DNA of 64,000 bases from Kribbella catacumbae DSM 19601 (GTDB lineage Bacteria > Actinomycetota > Actinomycetes > Propionibacteriales > Kribbellaceae), in the NCBI RefSeq assembly GCF_000372465.1, contig NZ_AQUZ01000007.1, forward strand, positions 95,128 to 159,127, read 5' to 3'. Below are positions 49,200 to 56,874 of this stretch, piece by piece. Within the stretch, counting starts at the first letter, position 1; each line of letters opens with the position of its first letter. The notes under the pieces were generated by a model. The model searched no databases, had not been told where the DNA came from, and saw only the letters and a program-made list of their open reading frames with translations. Made by a program: the position numbers and the translations under genes.

Positions 49200-50120
49200 G
49201 TGAGTCAGCCGTATCCGGGGCCGCCCGGGCATTACCCGGCGCCCCATCCGATGATGCCGCCGCTGCGGACGTACAAACCGCTGCGGCGGATCACAGTCGT
49301 GTTCCTCGTCCTGATGGTGCTGACGACGATCGTCACCCTGATCCAGGCCGCGCTGATGTGGCGGTCGTACGACGACGTGAAGCGGTTCGTCTACGGGCTG
49401 CTGTCCGAGGACGAGGTCGACCGGGCGGCGGCGTCGATCGCCGGCAGCGGTCCGCTGCTCAACCTGGTCGGCCTGCTGTTCCTCAGCACCGGGGTCCTGT
49501 TCCTGGTCTGGCTGTGGCAGGCGCGGGAGAACACCGAGGTCTTCACGCCGTCGGCCGGCGTCACCTACCAAGGCGGCCAGCGGCTGGGTAGCGGGATGCA
49601 CAGGCTCGACCAGGGCTGGGTGATCGGCAGCTGGATCTGTCCGCTCGTCCAGTTCTGGTTCCCGCTGCAGGTGGTCGAGGACGTGGTCCGCGCCAGTGCG
49701 CCGACCAAGAAGCCCGGGGCGCGGATCCGGACCTTGCTTTACGGCTGGTGGGCCTCGTGGACGACGTTCTGGGTGATCATCGTCGGCGGCAGCGGCGTCG
49801 CTCTGATCAGTTTCTTCGTCTGGATCCTGCGGGTCGTCGACCGCGCGGAAGCGGCCACCGAGAACAGCGACTATCTGGACCTCTACGACCTGCAGGACTT
49901 CATGGTCCGGCTGGCCCTCACGGTGAATATCGGCTTCACCGTCGCCGCCGTCCTGCTCGCCGTGGCCGGCGCGGCGATCGTCGTGCTGATGTTCCGCACC
50001 AACGCCTGGCAGGAGGAGCGGATGTCCTCGCAGCACGCCGAGCCCCCGGCCGGACCGCCGCAGTACGTGCCACGCCCGGCCTTCCCGTCGTACACGCAGC
50101 CGTCACCGTGGCAGCGGTAG
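49200..50120 (+). CDS. DUF4328 integral membrane protein, copy 3
   Basis: 306 residues. A short Pro-rich N-terminus (SQPYPGPPGHYPAPHPMMPP) precedes four or five helices with the DUF4328 pattern: FLVWLWQARENTEVFTPSAG, QGWVIGSWICPLVQFWFPLQ, VVEDVVRASAPTKK, and a final helix AAVLLAVAGAAIVVLMFRTN. The tail is Pro-rich. The GTG at 49200 is preferred because GGGGAGG (49184-49190) would be too close to a GTG at 49191. Overlaps the convergent PP2C gene by 18 bp. Third family member in 15 kb. Confidence 0.78.
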   Translation: MSQPYPGPPGHYPAPHPMMPPLRTYKPLRRITVVFLVLMVLTTIVTLIQAALMWRSYDDVKRFVYGLLSEDEVDRAAASIAGSGPLLNLVGLLFLSTGVLFLVWLWQARENTEVFTPSAGVTYQGGQRLGSGMHRLDQGWVIGSWICPLVQFWFPLQVVEDVVRASAPTKKPGARIRTLLYGWWASWTTFWVIIVGGSGVALISFFVWILRVVDRAEAATENSDYLDLYDLQDFMVRLALTVNIGFTVAAVLLAVAGAAIVVLMFRTNAWQEERMSSQHAEPPAGPPQYVPRPAFPSYTQPSPWQR

Positions 50121-50867
50121 CCGGCACAGTACTGCGGTCGCATCGTCATGCCGCTTGCCCCGGAACGTGCCCACGGCCGCATCCGTGTCATACCGCCTGA
50201 CCTTGTCGATCAGCTTGCGAGGACCAGCCGTGTCGAGCACGTCGACCAGGTCCTCCCACGGGTGCCCGTAGCGCTCGGAGTACCGGGAGGCGCCGTCGGT
50301 CAGCACGGCGACCAACTCGACCGCCGCGCGTTCCGTCGTACCGGAGACTGCCTCGTACGCCGCCTTGGGTTCGGTGCTCGCGACCCAGAAGCCACCTGGC
50401 TGGTTCCGCAACCGGCGTACGGCCTCGAACGTGTACTCCGGCAGCAGGTCGATCCTGTCGTCCGCCACCACCGTCACGCGCCGATCCGGAGCACGGAGGA
50501 CGACCGGGGAGTCCGCCAGCACCAGGTGCTCGACCTGCTCGTCGGAGACCCGAAGCATCGCCACGGTCGACGACGGACTGTCAGGGTTGGCCAGATCGCA
50601 CGTATCCGCATGCTCACCCCGTACTGCGGTGATCGCGTCCGCAAGCAACTCGGCCAGCGGCGACTGCGACCGCCTGAGCAACGGGATCGCGAGCTGAGTC
50701 CCCAACCGGGCCACCAGCCAAGCCACCGAGTGCCTGCACCCCGAGTCGATCCCCGCCCCCGCAGTCGCCCCGTCGAGCACGACAACGAAGTCCGGCCCGC
50801 TGATCACCAGATCCTCGTTGGGCCCCAGCCGATCCGGAGCGGGCTCACATACCGACCAGTTCTCCAC
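50103..50867 (-). CDS. PP2C-like protein phosphatase
   Basis: 254 residues, soluble. PP2C-type residues appear in order but diverge from PstP: PNEDLV (metal Asp region), FVVVLDGATAG in place of DGMGG, SPSSTVAMLRV, LVLADSPVVL in place of GDSR, VLTDGASR, and KRHDDATAVLC (final Asp). Such minimal cytoplasmic phosphatases are common in actinobacteria; the target is unknown. It ends inside the convergent DUF4328 gene and starts 4 bp after the epimerase gene, so it may share that transcript. Confidence 0.8.
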   Translation of the reverse strand: MENWSVCEPAPDRLGPNEDLVISGPDFVVVLDGATAGAGIDSGCRHSVAWLVARLGTQLAIPLLRRSQSPLAELLADAITAVRGEHADTCDLANPDSPSSTVAMLRVSDEQVEHLVLADSPVVLRAPDRRVTVVADDRIDLLPEYTFEAVRRLRNQPGGFWVASTEPKAAYEAVSGTTERAAVELVAVLTDGASRYSERYGHPWEDLVDVLDTAGPRKLIDKVRRYDTDAAVGTFRGKRHDDATAVLCRLPLPR

Positions 50868-50871
50868 AGGG

Positions 50872-51783
50872 TCATTCTCGGGGGCGGGCGGTCCAGGTGT
50901 CGGTGAGGGACTGGTCGAGGGGGATCTTGCTGGACCAGCCGAGGTGGCTGCTGATCAGGGAGGTGTCGGCCTGCTGCCAGGCGACCGCGGCGGCGGGGGA
51001 GCCCGCGTGGCCGGCGTGGGCCTCGGCCTCGACGATCTTCGTGGCGATCCCGCTGAGCTCGACCAGCCGTTGGACCGCGTCTCGGGCCAGCGTCGCCTTA
51101 CCCGAGCCGACGTTCAGTACCGGCGGTAGCTTGCCCTCCGCCGTCGCGACTGCGACCACCGCCTCGGCGACATCGCGGACGTCGACGTAGTCCCGCCAGG
51201 CTTCGAGCGAGCCCAGCTGGATCGTGTCGGTCGTGCCGAGCTGGCGGAGTACCCGGCCGAACAGGGTGCTCTCGGGCGACCCCGGGCCGGTGAGGTTGAA
51301 GGAGCGCAGCACGATCGCGTCGGCGCCGTTGCGTTGCGCCCGCAGTACGAGCTCGGAACCGGCCAGCTTGGTGTACCCGTACGCCGCCCCTGGGCGGAGC
51401 TCGGCCCGCTCGTCCTGGCTGGTGCCATGCGGCGCACCGCCGTACTCCGCGGCGGAGCCGATCTGGATGAAGCGCGCGTTGCTCGCGTGCCCGTTCATCG
51501 AGGAGAGCAGCGCCTGGACGGCGACCACATTGCCGCGGGTGAGTTCGAGGACGTCGCCCTGGGTGGCGGCCGCCGCGTTGACGATCACGGTCGGCTTGTA
51601 GAGCCCGAACTGTGTGTCCAGCGCGTAGCAGTGCCCGGTGGCCAGGTCGAAGCGCCGATGCGGATCACCGGTACTGCGCGTGAAGCCGCGGTACTCGATC
51701 CCGCGCTCCTCGAGCAGCCGGCAGATCGCACCGCCGAGAAACCCGCCGGCCCCGAACACCATCACTCGCTCTGATCCCGTCAC
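50872..51783 (-). CDS. NAD-dependent epimerase/dehydratase
   Basis: About 303 residues of the extended SDR family. Dinucleotide motif VMVFGAGGFLGGAICRLLEE, substrate-region Ser in RFIQIGSAAEYGG, catalytic YGYTK, and a C-terminal half with DYVDVRDVAEAVVAVATAEG as in UDP- or dTDP-sugar epimerases. The sugar is unknown. GGGAGG (51793-51798) fits the GTG at 51783 better than the ATG at 51792, where the spacing would be zero. It probably drives the PP2C gene 4 bp downstream. Divergent from the pentapeptide gene. Confidence 0.86.
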   Translation of the reverse strand: MTGSERVMVFGAGGFLGGAICRLLEERGIEYRGFTRSTGDPHRRFDLATGHCYALDTQFGLYKPTVIVNAAAATQGDVLELTRGNVVAVQALLSSMNGHASNARFIQIGSAAEYGGAPHGTSQDERAELRPGAAYGYTKLAGSELVLRAQRNGADAIVLRSFNLTGPGSPESTLFGRVLRQLGTTDTIQLGSLEAWRDYVDVRDVAEAVVAVATAEGKLPPVLNVGSGKATLARDAVQRLVELSGIATKIVEAEAHAGHAGSPAAAVAWQQADTSLISSHLGWSSKIPLDQSLTDTWTARPRE

Positions 51784-51859
51784 ATCTGTCATCCTCCCGT
51801 TCGGTCTGAACTTTGTCGGTGGCAGCAGGCAAACTGCGGACTAACGCGAAGGGAGTGCC

Positions 51860-52471
51860 GTGGCAGATCGCAAAGGTGGCCAGCCCGCACCGAAGACCGA
51901 GTCGACGATTCGCGACTGGGACGATGCCGACCCGTCGGGACAGACCTATACCCGGGTGCTGTTCATCGACTCCGACCTGACCGAGGTGAACAACGAGCGC
52001 GGGGTGTTCGAGGAATGCACCTTCCGGGGAGTCCGGTTCAACGCGTCGACGCACACCGAGGCGGCCTTCGTGAACTGCACCTTCGTCCGGTGCTCGTTCT
52101 TCGACAGCACCTTCACCCGGTGCAAGCTGATGGGCAGCATGTTCGACGACTGCACCTACAACCTGATGAAGGTCGAGGGCGGCGACTGGTCGTTCGTCGG
52201 CCTGCCCGGCGCGGACCTGCGCGGAGTCGAGCTGACCGGCACGAAACTGCGGGAGGCCGACCTGACCGGCCTGCGCGCGAGCAAGGCCGTACTGCGCGAT
52301 CTGGACCTGTCCGGAGCGTGGCTGCATCACGCGGACCTCAGTGGTGCGGACCTGCGCGGCTCCGACCTGTCGACCGTCGACCCGCTGACGGTCGAGCTCA
52401 AGAACGCCATCGTCGATCTGCCCCAGGCCATCGTCATCACCACGTCGCTGGGCCTGGATGTGCGGCCCTGA
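51860..52471 (+). CDS. Pentapeptide-repeat protein
   Basis: 203 residues. From about residue 40 the sequence shows A(D/N)LXX-type pentapeptides forming a right-handed quadrilateral beta-helix: FEECTFRGVRF, FVNCTFVRCSFFDSTFTRCK, then ADLRGVELTGTKLREADLTG and ADLSGADLRGSDLS. Some relatives (MfpA, Qnr) protect DNA gyrase, and gyrA/gyrB are 6-11 kb away, but that link is speculation; most family members have other or unknown roles. GTG start with AAGGGAG upstream. Confidence 0.85.
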   Translation: MADRKGGQPAPKTESTIRDWDDADPSGQTYTRVLFIDSDLTEVNNERGVFEECTFRGVRFNASTHTEAAFVNCTFVRCSFFDSTFTRCKLMGSMFDDCTYNLMKVEGGDWSFVGLPGADLRGVELTGTKLREADLTGLRASKAVLRDLDLSGAWLHHADLSGADLRGSDLSTVDPLTVELKNAIVDLPQAIVITTSLGLDVRP

Positions 52472-52484
52472 CCCGGGCCGTGCC

Positions 52485-52544
52485 TGTGGATATCTGCAGG
52501 GTTATGACCGGTCATCCCCCGGTTCATCCACAACCTGTGGAAAA
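52485..52544. other. Three DnaA-box-like 9-mers in a short spacer
   Basis: TGTGGATAT (52485-52493), TCATCCACA (52524-52532) and TGTGGAAAA (52536-52544) each differ by one base from the DnaA box TTATCCACA or its complement. They lie in the 86-bp gap between the convergent pentapeptide and VanZ genes. A second, weaker version of the 9.3-9.4 kb cluster. Confidence 0.4.
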
Positions 52545-52557
52545 CCATCCAGGCTCC

Positions 52558-53196
52558 TCACCGCGCCCGGGCGGCGACCGGGCGGGCCTTGGCCAGCACC
52601 GGCGCCAGCTCACCCCGGCGATGCCTCGCCGCTGGGCGCCCACGAGTCACGAGTAGCGCGCCGTGCTCCACGACGTACCCGGGATTCGTCAGCGTGATCG
52701 GACGGGTGGCCACCCGCAGCGCGACCTGCAGAGCCGCGGCCAGGCCGACACCGGCGAAGGCGCCGAGCGTGTTCGCGATCAGGTCGTGCAGCTGACACGA
52801 GCGGCCGAGCGGCGGTATCAGCGCCTGGACCGCCTCGACTGCGGCGGACATTCCGATGCCGGCCGCGATCCCGTCGGCTGGCCGGCCAGTCGCCAGGGTC
52901 AGCAGGCCGGCGAGGGGGATGAAGAGCAGGACGTTGAGCAGGCCCTGCATCGAGGTGAGACCACCCGTCGTGGTCAGGTGCGTGCCGCAACTGCCGACAC
53001 CGGGGAGCCGGTGCGCGGTCGGGCTGAGCGTGGCGGCGAGGATCAGCGCGAAGGCTGCGGGCATCAGCAGGGAGGCGACCCGGGGAACCACGTCACCCGG
53101 CCGGCGGATCGACGAGATGGCGATCGGAATCGCCATCCCGGTCAGCACAACCCAGGTGTCCAGCAGGTGCGGGATGCCGCGATAGGTCTCGAGCAC
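52558..53196 (-). CDS. VanZ-family membrane protein
   Basis: About 212 residues with four or five membrane helices: LLDTWVVLTGMAIPIAISSI, ASLLMPAAFALILAATLSPT, GLLNVLLFIPLAGLLTLATG and GMSAAVEAVQALIPPLGRSC with DLIANTLGAFAGVGLA. The N-V-L-L-F-I-P and E-x-x-Q-x-x-x-P...D-L-I-x-N-T-x-G motifs are the VanZ signature. Role uncertain; VanZ proteins affect glycopeptide tolerance in some bacteria. The GTG at 53196 has GGAGG upstream; the frame stays open to 53310 but that extension looks non-homologous. Confidence 0.8.
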   Translation of the reverse strand: MLETYRGIPHLLDTWVVLTGMAIPIAISSIRRPGDVVPRVASLLMPAAFALILAATLSPTAHRLPGVGSCGTHLTTTGGLTSMQGLLNVLLFIPLAGLLTLATGRPADGIAAGIGMSAAVEAVQALIPPLGRSCQLHDLIANTLGAFAGVGLAAALQVALRVATRPITLTNPGYVVEHGALLVTRGRPAARHRRGELAPVLAKARPVAARAR

Positions 53197-53640
53197 TCGT
53201 CCGGAACCTCCGTGGTCGACCGACTCACGCAGTACCGGTGGGTGCCCGCGCGATGACGCCGTCAGTGGTTTGCCCGATGTCTTCCTCCACAGAGACTCCG
53301 GCGTCCACACAGGCGACCGCTAGGTCAGTCAGGACATCTGCACGCACCCGCAAACAAACAGTGAGTTCCTCGTGACAATCCGTACCACAATCGATGCATC
53401 AGGCAACAAAAGATTTGTAGCCTCGGGCAACGGATTGGACTATCCGGCCGACCCGGTGATCGTGGCGAGCACTGAACCGCCACGGTCTCAACTTTCCGCA
53501 CCTGGCGAGCAACCACATTGTCCGTAGAGGGCAACGCGACAGGCACGGCCCCGTGCCTCTTGCCCCGCACCCAGGTCCCGGCCAGACTTCAGTTCACATC
53601 TGGGGACACGATCGACCGACAAGGCTCGGAGGCGACCGAG
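53197..53640. other. Gene-poor spacer
   Basis: 444 bp between the VanZ start and the preferred GNAT start. It should contain two divergent promoters. It includes an AT-richer patch (about 53351-53420, with CAAACAAACAG and ACAAAAGATTTGTAG). Frames on both strands are short and of poor codon quality, and I see no RNA gene or repeat. Confidence 0.4.
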
Positions 53641-54126
53641 GTGATCACGTGCCTGGAAATGACCTCTCTGGACCAACTCGTCCCGGGCGAGACGCCACCG
53701 GTACCGGTGGAGCTGACCGAGGTCGGCGCGGAGTCGGCCGCCGTAGTCCGCTCGACCTACGTCCGGATCTGGGCACCACTCAGGGCCCACGGCCGGATGG
53801 AGTGGAGCGACGAGGAGTGGGGGGCCGAACTGTCCCACCCGGCCATCCGAACCTGGCTAGCCCGCGTGGAGGGCAACACCGCCGGCTTCGTCGAACTGGA
53901 ACGCGGCACCAAGGGTGACGTCGGAATCGTGGTCTTCGGCCTCGTACCGGAGTACCAGGGCAAGGGCCTGGGCGCCGCCTTCCTGACCAGCGCAACCCAG
54001 AAGGCCTGGAAAATCGGCACCCCAACCAAGCGAGTCTGGCTCCAAACCTCCTCCGAAGACCACGCCCACGCCCTCAACAACTACCAACGCCGAGGCTTCC
54101 ACACCTTCTCCACCAAACCCCAGTAG
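53641..54126 (+). CDS. GNAT-family N-acetyltransferase
   Basis: 161 residues. The acetyl-CoA site is in IVVFGLVPEYQGKGLGAAFL (V-x-P-x-x-Q-G-K-G-L-G, motif A), preceded by TAGFVELERG and followed by RVWLQTSSEDHAHALNNYQR and GFHTFSTKP. Substrate unknown. The GTG at 53641 has GGAGG eight bases upstream; an ATG at 53659 is an alternative. Codon usage becomes strongly C-ending towards the 3' end. A long inverted repeat follows the stop. Confidence 0.83.
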   Translation: MITCLEMTSLDQLVPGETPPVPVELTEVGAESAAVVRSTYVRIWAPLRAHGRMEWSDEEWGAELSHPAIRTWLARVEGNTAGFVELERGTKGDVGIVVFGLVPEYQGKGLGAAFLTSATQKAWKIGTPTKRVWLQTSSEDHAHALNNYQRRGFHTFSTKPQ

Positions 54127-54130
54127 CGAG

Positions 54131-54234
54131 CCGGACCTCCGCCACTCACAAACCTCCCGTTTCCACCCGGGTGGATGCCTGTGCACGCCTGGCCGGGTGC
54201 GATCAGCCGAGGTTTGTGAGTGGCTGCGGTCCGG
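54131..54234. repeat. Long inverted repeat, unrelated to family P
   Basis: 25-bp arms (54131-54155 and 54210-54234) pair with two mismatches; core CCACTCACAAACCT. The 54-bp spacer holds smaller palindromes (CCACCCGGGTGG and a TGTGCAC core). Its size class and place between convergent genes resemble copy 2 of family P, though the sequence differs. Confidence 0.7.
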
Positions 54235-54282
54235 CCCAATGCGACGACCGCACGCTGAACATCACGAACTCCGGCTGTAGGA

Positions 54283-54387
54283 CTAGTCGTCCTTGTGGTT
54301 GTTGACGTTGATCAGATTGCCGTCGGGGGCGCGCACGAAGAATCTCCGCAAACCCCAGGGTTCAGTGGTTAAACCATTCTTTTTGCG
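54283..54387 (-). pseudogene. C-terminal remnant of a VOC (glyoxalase-like) gene
   Basis: Directly after the stop of the next gene, and in the same frame, the minus strand reads GLTTEPWGLRRFFVRAPDGN followed by LINVNNHKDD and a TAG at 54283-54285. The WGLR-x-FFVRAPDGN-L segment is the typical last strand of vicinal-oxygen-chelate proteins. Only about 30 codons remain and there is no start, so it is a decayed fragment. Confidence 0.6.
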
Positions 54388-54842
54388 CTACGCCGAATCA
54401 GTCCAGGTTTTTGCTGTGGCGTCGGTGGGTCGTTCGGTGATCGTGTGGCGGTAGGCGTCAGCGTCGAAGCGGTACTCCACCAAGTCCGCGGGGTCGTGCT
54501 GCCACCGCTCAGTTTCGGAGTCGAACCAGGAGAAGGCGAAGTCCGACCAGACCACTTCGCGCTCGGAGTACGTGATGCGAGCGGTCAGCGCGCCACACAT
54601 GACGTCGCCGCACTCTGGGCAGACATACAGTGCTACGCGGTCGTCGACATCCGGTGGTACTTCACCCAGCAGCCGCCGAGCCGCAAGGTCGTCCTGCTCG
54701 GGCACGAACCATCCCAGGCACGAGATGAGATCTTGCTTGTGACCCCGGACAACGGCCGTCCACCGACCTGGAACTCAAGAAGCCGTCGCGTCTGAACGGC
54801 GGAAGTGGCCTCCCGGTCACCCCAGGCGAGATCCAAGCGCAT
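54388..54842 (-). pseudogene. Frameshifted hypothetical gene with CPECGD...C motif
   Basis: The 5' part (MRLDLAWGDREATSAVQTRR, then LLEFQVGGRPLSG) and the 3' part (DLISCLGWFVPEQDDLAARR, then VALYVCPECGDVMCGALTAR) lie in different frames that meet near 54740-54750. Adding one base there would restore a protein of about 150 residues. This is the pattern of a known actinobacterial hypothetical family with a CxxCGD-x-x-C cluster. A GTG at 54705 could still start the 105-residue 3' part. I place the original start at 54842; an ATG at 54866 would overlap the divergent MazG start. Mutation or base error cannot be separated here. Confidence 0.65.
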
Positions 54843-54864
54843 CCGACCAGAATATCGTTGCGCC

Positions 54865-55194
54865 ATGGATCTGAACGACTATCAGAAGGCAGCCCTTCGC
54901 ACCGCTGCACCGAAGGAGAAGCACAACGAGTTGTTTCACCTTCTGCTCGGGTTGGTAGGTGAAACAGGTGAGATCGCCGAAAAGGCCGAGAAGATCGTGC
55001 GCGACCAGAACAGCGACTTCTCTCAGTGGGACATCGAGGATCTGACCAAGGAACTCGGTGACACGCTGTGGTACGTCGCTGTCATCGCGGACTACTTCGG
55101 TGTCCCGCTGGAAGACGTTGCCCAACTCAACATTGCGAAGCTCGCCGACCGGCAGAACCGAGCGATGCTAGGCGGCAGCGGCGACAACCGTTAG
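54865..55194 (+). CDS. MazG-like nucleotide pyrophosphohydrolase
   Basis: 109 residues, all-helical NTP-pyrophosphatase fold. The metal-binding pattern E-x-x-E...E-x-x-D is seen as GLVGETGEIAEKAEKIVRDQ and LTKELGDTLWYVAVIADYFG. Hydrolyses (d)NTPs to monophosphates, a housecleaning role, or a damaged nucleotide. The start ATG at 54865 (MDLNDYQKAALRTA) is only 22 bp from the divergent frameshifted gene, so its promoter must overlap that gene or be very compact. Confidence 0.88.
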   Translation: MDLNDYQKAALRTAAPKEKHNELFHLLLGLVGETGEIAEKAEKIVRDQNSDFSQWDIEDLTKELGDTLWYVAVIADYFGVPLEDVAQLNIAKLADRQNRAMLGGSGDNR

Positions 55195-55225
55195 CTGCAA
55201 CCGCTGAGAGATCGAGGTGTGAGTC

Positions 55226-55900
55226 ATGGATGACCAATCAACCCCCGCCCCGATAGCGGGGGAGCTCGTCACCGAGACCTTTGAGTACGACGGTGGCCGG
55301 CAGGTCACGGTGTACGTACCGCTGGATCCACCCGAGGCAGTCGTGTTCGCCGGTGACGGTCAGCTGATCTCGCAGTGGGGCGGGTACCTCGAGGCCGCCG
55401 ACGTACCGCCCACGATGATCGTCGGTGCCCACCGGACGGACGATTCGGATGAGATGGTGCGCATCCGTGAGTACTCACCATCGTTCGACGAGGAACGGTT
55501 CGCCGCACACGAGAGCTTCTTCGTCGAGGACGTCCGCCAATGGGTGAAATCGCGCTTCGACATCGCCCTGCCCGCCGAACGCACCGCAGTGTGCGGCGTA
55601 TCAGCGAGTGGAGAACTCTCCCTCGCATTGGGACTTCGGCACCCAGACATCTACGGGGCAGTCTTCTCAGCCTCGCCAGGCGGCGGCTACCGCCCACCTG
55701 CCGAAATGCCAAGCCCGCTACCCCGCACCTACCTCGTCGCCGGCACCCTAGAACCGTTCTTCCACGAGAACGCAACCCGCTGGGCAGACGCGCTACGCGA
55801 CGGAGCAGACGTCGTGATGACAGAACGCCTCGGCAACCACGGCGACCCCTTCTGGGCAGCCGAGTTCCCACTGATGGTCGCATGGGCGTTTGGACCCTGA
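55226..55900 (+). CDS. Enterochelin-esterase-like alpha/beta hydrolase
   Basis: 224 residues, no signal peptide. Esterase-D-like layout: FEYDGGRQVTVYVPLDPPEA, a strand with MIVGAHRTDDSDEMVRIREY, nucleophile region AVCGVSASGELSLALGLRHP (Ser in GVSASG), acid region TYLVAGTLEPF, and a His in LGNHGDPFW. The nucleophile elbow ends S-x-S-G rather than S-x-G-G, a mild deviation. Likely an esterase; substrate unknown. The 31-bp gap after the MazG gene suggests cotranscription. Confidence 0.78.
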   Translation: MDDQSTPAPIAGELVTETFEYDGGRQVTVYVPLDPPEAVVFAGDGQLISQWGGYLEAADVPPTMIVGAHRTDDSDEMVRIREYSPSFDEERFAAHESFFVEDVRQWVKSRFDIALPAERTAVCGVSASGELSLALGLRHPDIYGAVFSASPGGGYRPPAEMPSPLPRTYLVAGTLEPFFHENATRWADALRDGADVVMTERLGNHGDPFWAAEFPLMVAWAFGP

Positions 55901-55994
55901 ACCAGCCCGGTCTGCGACCCTCGAAAGCGCGGATCGCGGTATGTCCGAGCACTAGTGGTAGCGCAACCTGGTCGCGTGTGTCAGGCTTCCCGCC

Positions 55995-56327
55995 GTGATC
56001 AGATCGCCAGCCGTTCGCCGCCTGCTAATGGTGCTGGCGATCGCCCTGCCCGTCGCGGCTATCTGGTTGGCGTTCGATAACCCTGACATTCACGGCACCA
56101 GCCGAGGGAACGATTACACCTGCCTCGCGCCCTACGACACAGTGCTGAACGGGGCCGACAACTTTCCCGGAGGCGATCCGCCACCAGACGGGGAGGACAT
56201 CGCACGCCGATGCCGCCAGGCGGGTCAACACCGATTCGGTCTGGCTGTAGGCAGCGGCTCCGCGACCGTGGCTGCTGGCGTTGCTATGCTCGCCGTTCGC
56301 CGCCGACAGCCGAGCGTCGAGCACTGA
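55995..56327 (+). CDS. Small two-helix membrane protein, hypothetical
   Basis: 110 residues: an N-terminal helix (LLMVLAIALPVAAIWLAF), an external loop with two cysteines in DYTCLAPYDTVLNGA and IARRCRQAG (a possible disulfide), and a second helix (LAVGSGSATVAAGVAMLAV). I recognise no family. GTG start at 55995. It is the last protein gene before the tRNA block. Confidence 0.6.
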   Translation: MIRSPAVRRLLMVLAIALPVAAIWLAFDNPDIHGTSRGNDYTCLAPYDTVLNGADNFPGGDPPPDGEDIARRCRQAGQHRFGLAVGSGSATVAAGVAMLAVRRRQPSVEH

Positions 56328-56445
56328 TCAAATCAAACCCGTGCGCACATCGGCAGATCCGTGCGTTGCTCCGACACGTGAACAGACTTCTAGCCTGTCG
56401 CGGTCCGGCTCCAAATGTGGCCGTGACCTTGGGGAGATACTGCGG

Positions 56446-56518
56446 TGGAGACGAGGGGACTCGAACCCCTAACCCCTGCCTTGCAAAGGCAGTGCTCTGC
56501 CAGTTGAGCTACGCCCCC
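56446..56518 (-). tRNA. tRNA-Ala (TGC anticodon)
   Basis: 73-nt cloverleaf. The acceptor stem is GGGGGCG with CGTCTCC, the D-arm contains AGCTC...GAGC, the anticodon stem CTGCC/GGCAG encloses loop TTTGCAA (anticodon TGC), and the T-arm has GGTTCGAGTCC. The CCA end is not encoded. In line with tRNA-Ile and gyrA, as is usual near actinobacterial origins. Confidence 0.95.
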
Positions 56519-56531
56519 GTGGGGGTGTGTT

Positions 56532-56663
56532 TCAGCGGCCCGGGGTGACCGGGTCGACGGCCTCGGCCCAGAGGTCCTGCTCGGCGCGGGACTGCTGGGT
56601 CTTCTTGTAGACGAAGTATCCACCGACGCTGGCCAGCAGGACCAGCAGAACCTTCTTCAGCAT
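56532..56663 (-). CDS. DLW-39 family micro-protein
   Basis: 43 residues beginning MLKKVLLVLLASVGGYFVYK, a single membrane helix with a basic end, followed by the QDLW tripeptide region that names the DLW-39 family. The ATG has AAGGAG upstream. This micro-gene is a known actinobacterial neighbour of the gyrA-proximal tRNAs; here it stands between tRNA-Ile and tRNA-Ala. Function unknown. Confidence 0.9.
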   Translation of the reverse strand: MLKKVLLVLLASVGGYFVYKKTQQSRAEQDLWAEAVDPVTPGR

Positions 56664-56694
56664 CGGGTCTCCTTGGATCGGTGTCGATCAGGGG

Positions 56695-56768
56695 TGGGCC
56701 TAACAGGATTTGAACCTGTGACCTCTGCCTTATCAGGGCAGCGCTCTAACCAACTGAGCTATAGGCCC
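56695..56768 (-). tRNA. tRNA-Ile (GAT anticodon)
   Basis: 74-nt cloverleaf. The acceptor stem GGGCCTA pairs with TAGGCCC, the anticodon stem CTGCC/GGCAG encloses loop CTGATAA (anticodon GAT), and the T-arm has GGTTCAAATCC. The CCA end is not encoded. It lies downstream of the DUF3566 gene, the conserved position. Confidence 0.96.
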
Positions 56769-56874
56769 GCATCGCGGGGTCGAACCCGGGAGAGATTACC
56801 GCACTCGGCGCCTGTCTCCCAAACCGGTTCCGGTCGGGCCGTACTCCGGTCCGACCGAACCCGGCTCTGCGGCC

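Noticed and set aside
51860..52471. Pentapeptide protein as a gyrase-protecting MfpA/Qnr
   Set aside because: Proximity to gyrAB is only within 6-11 kb and not operonic; repeats are short and mixed with non-repeat segments, so the specific role cannot be supported.
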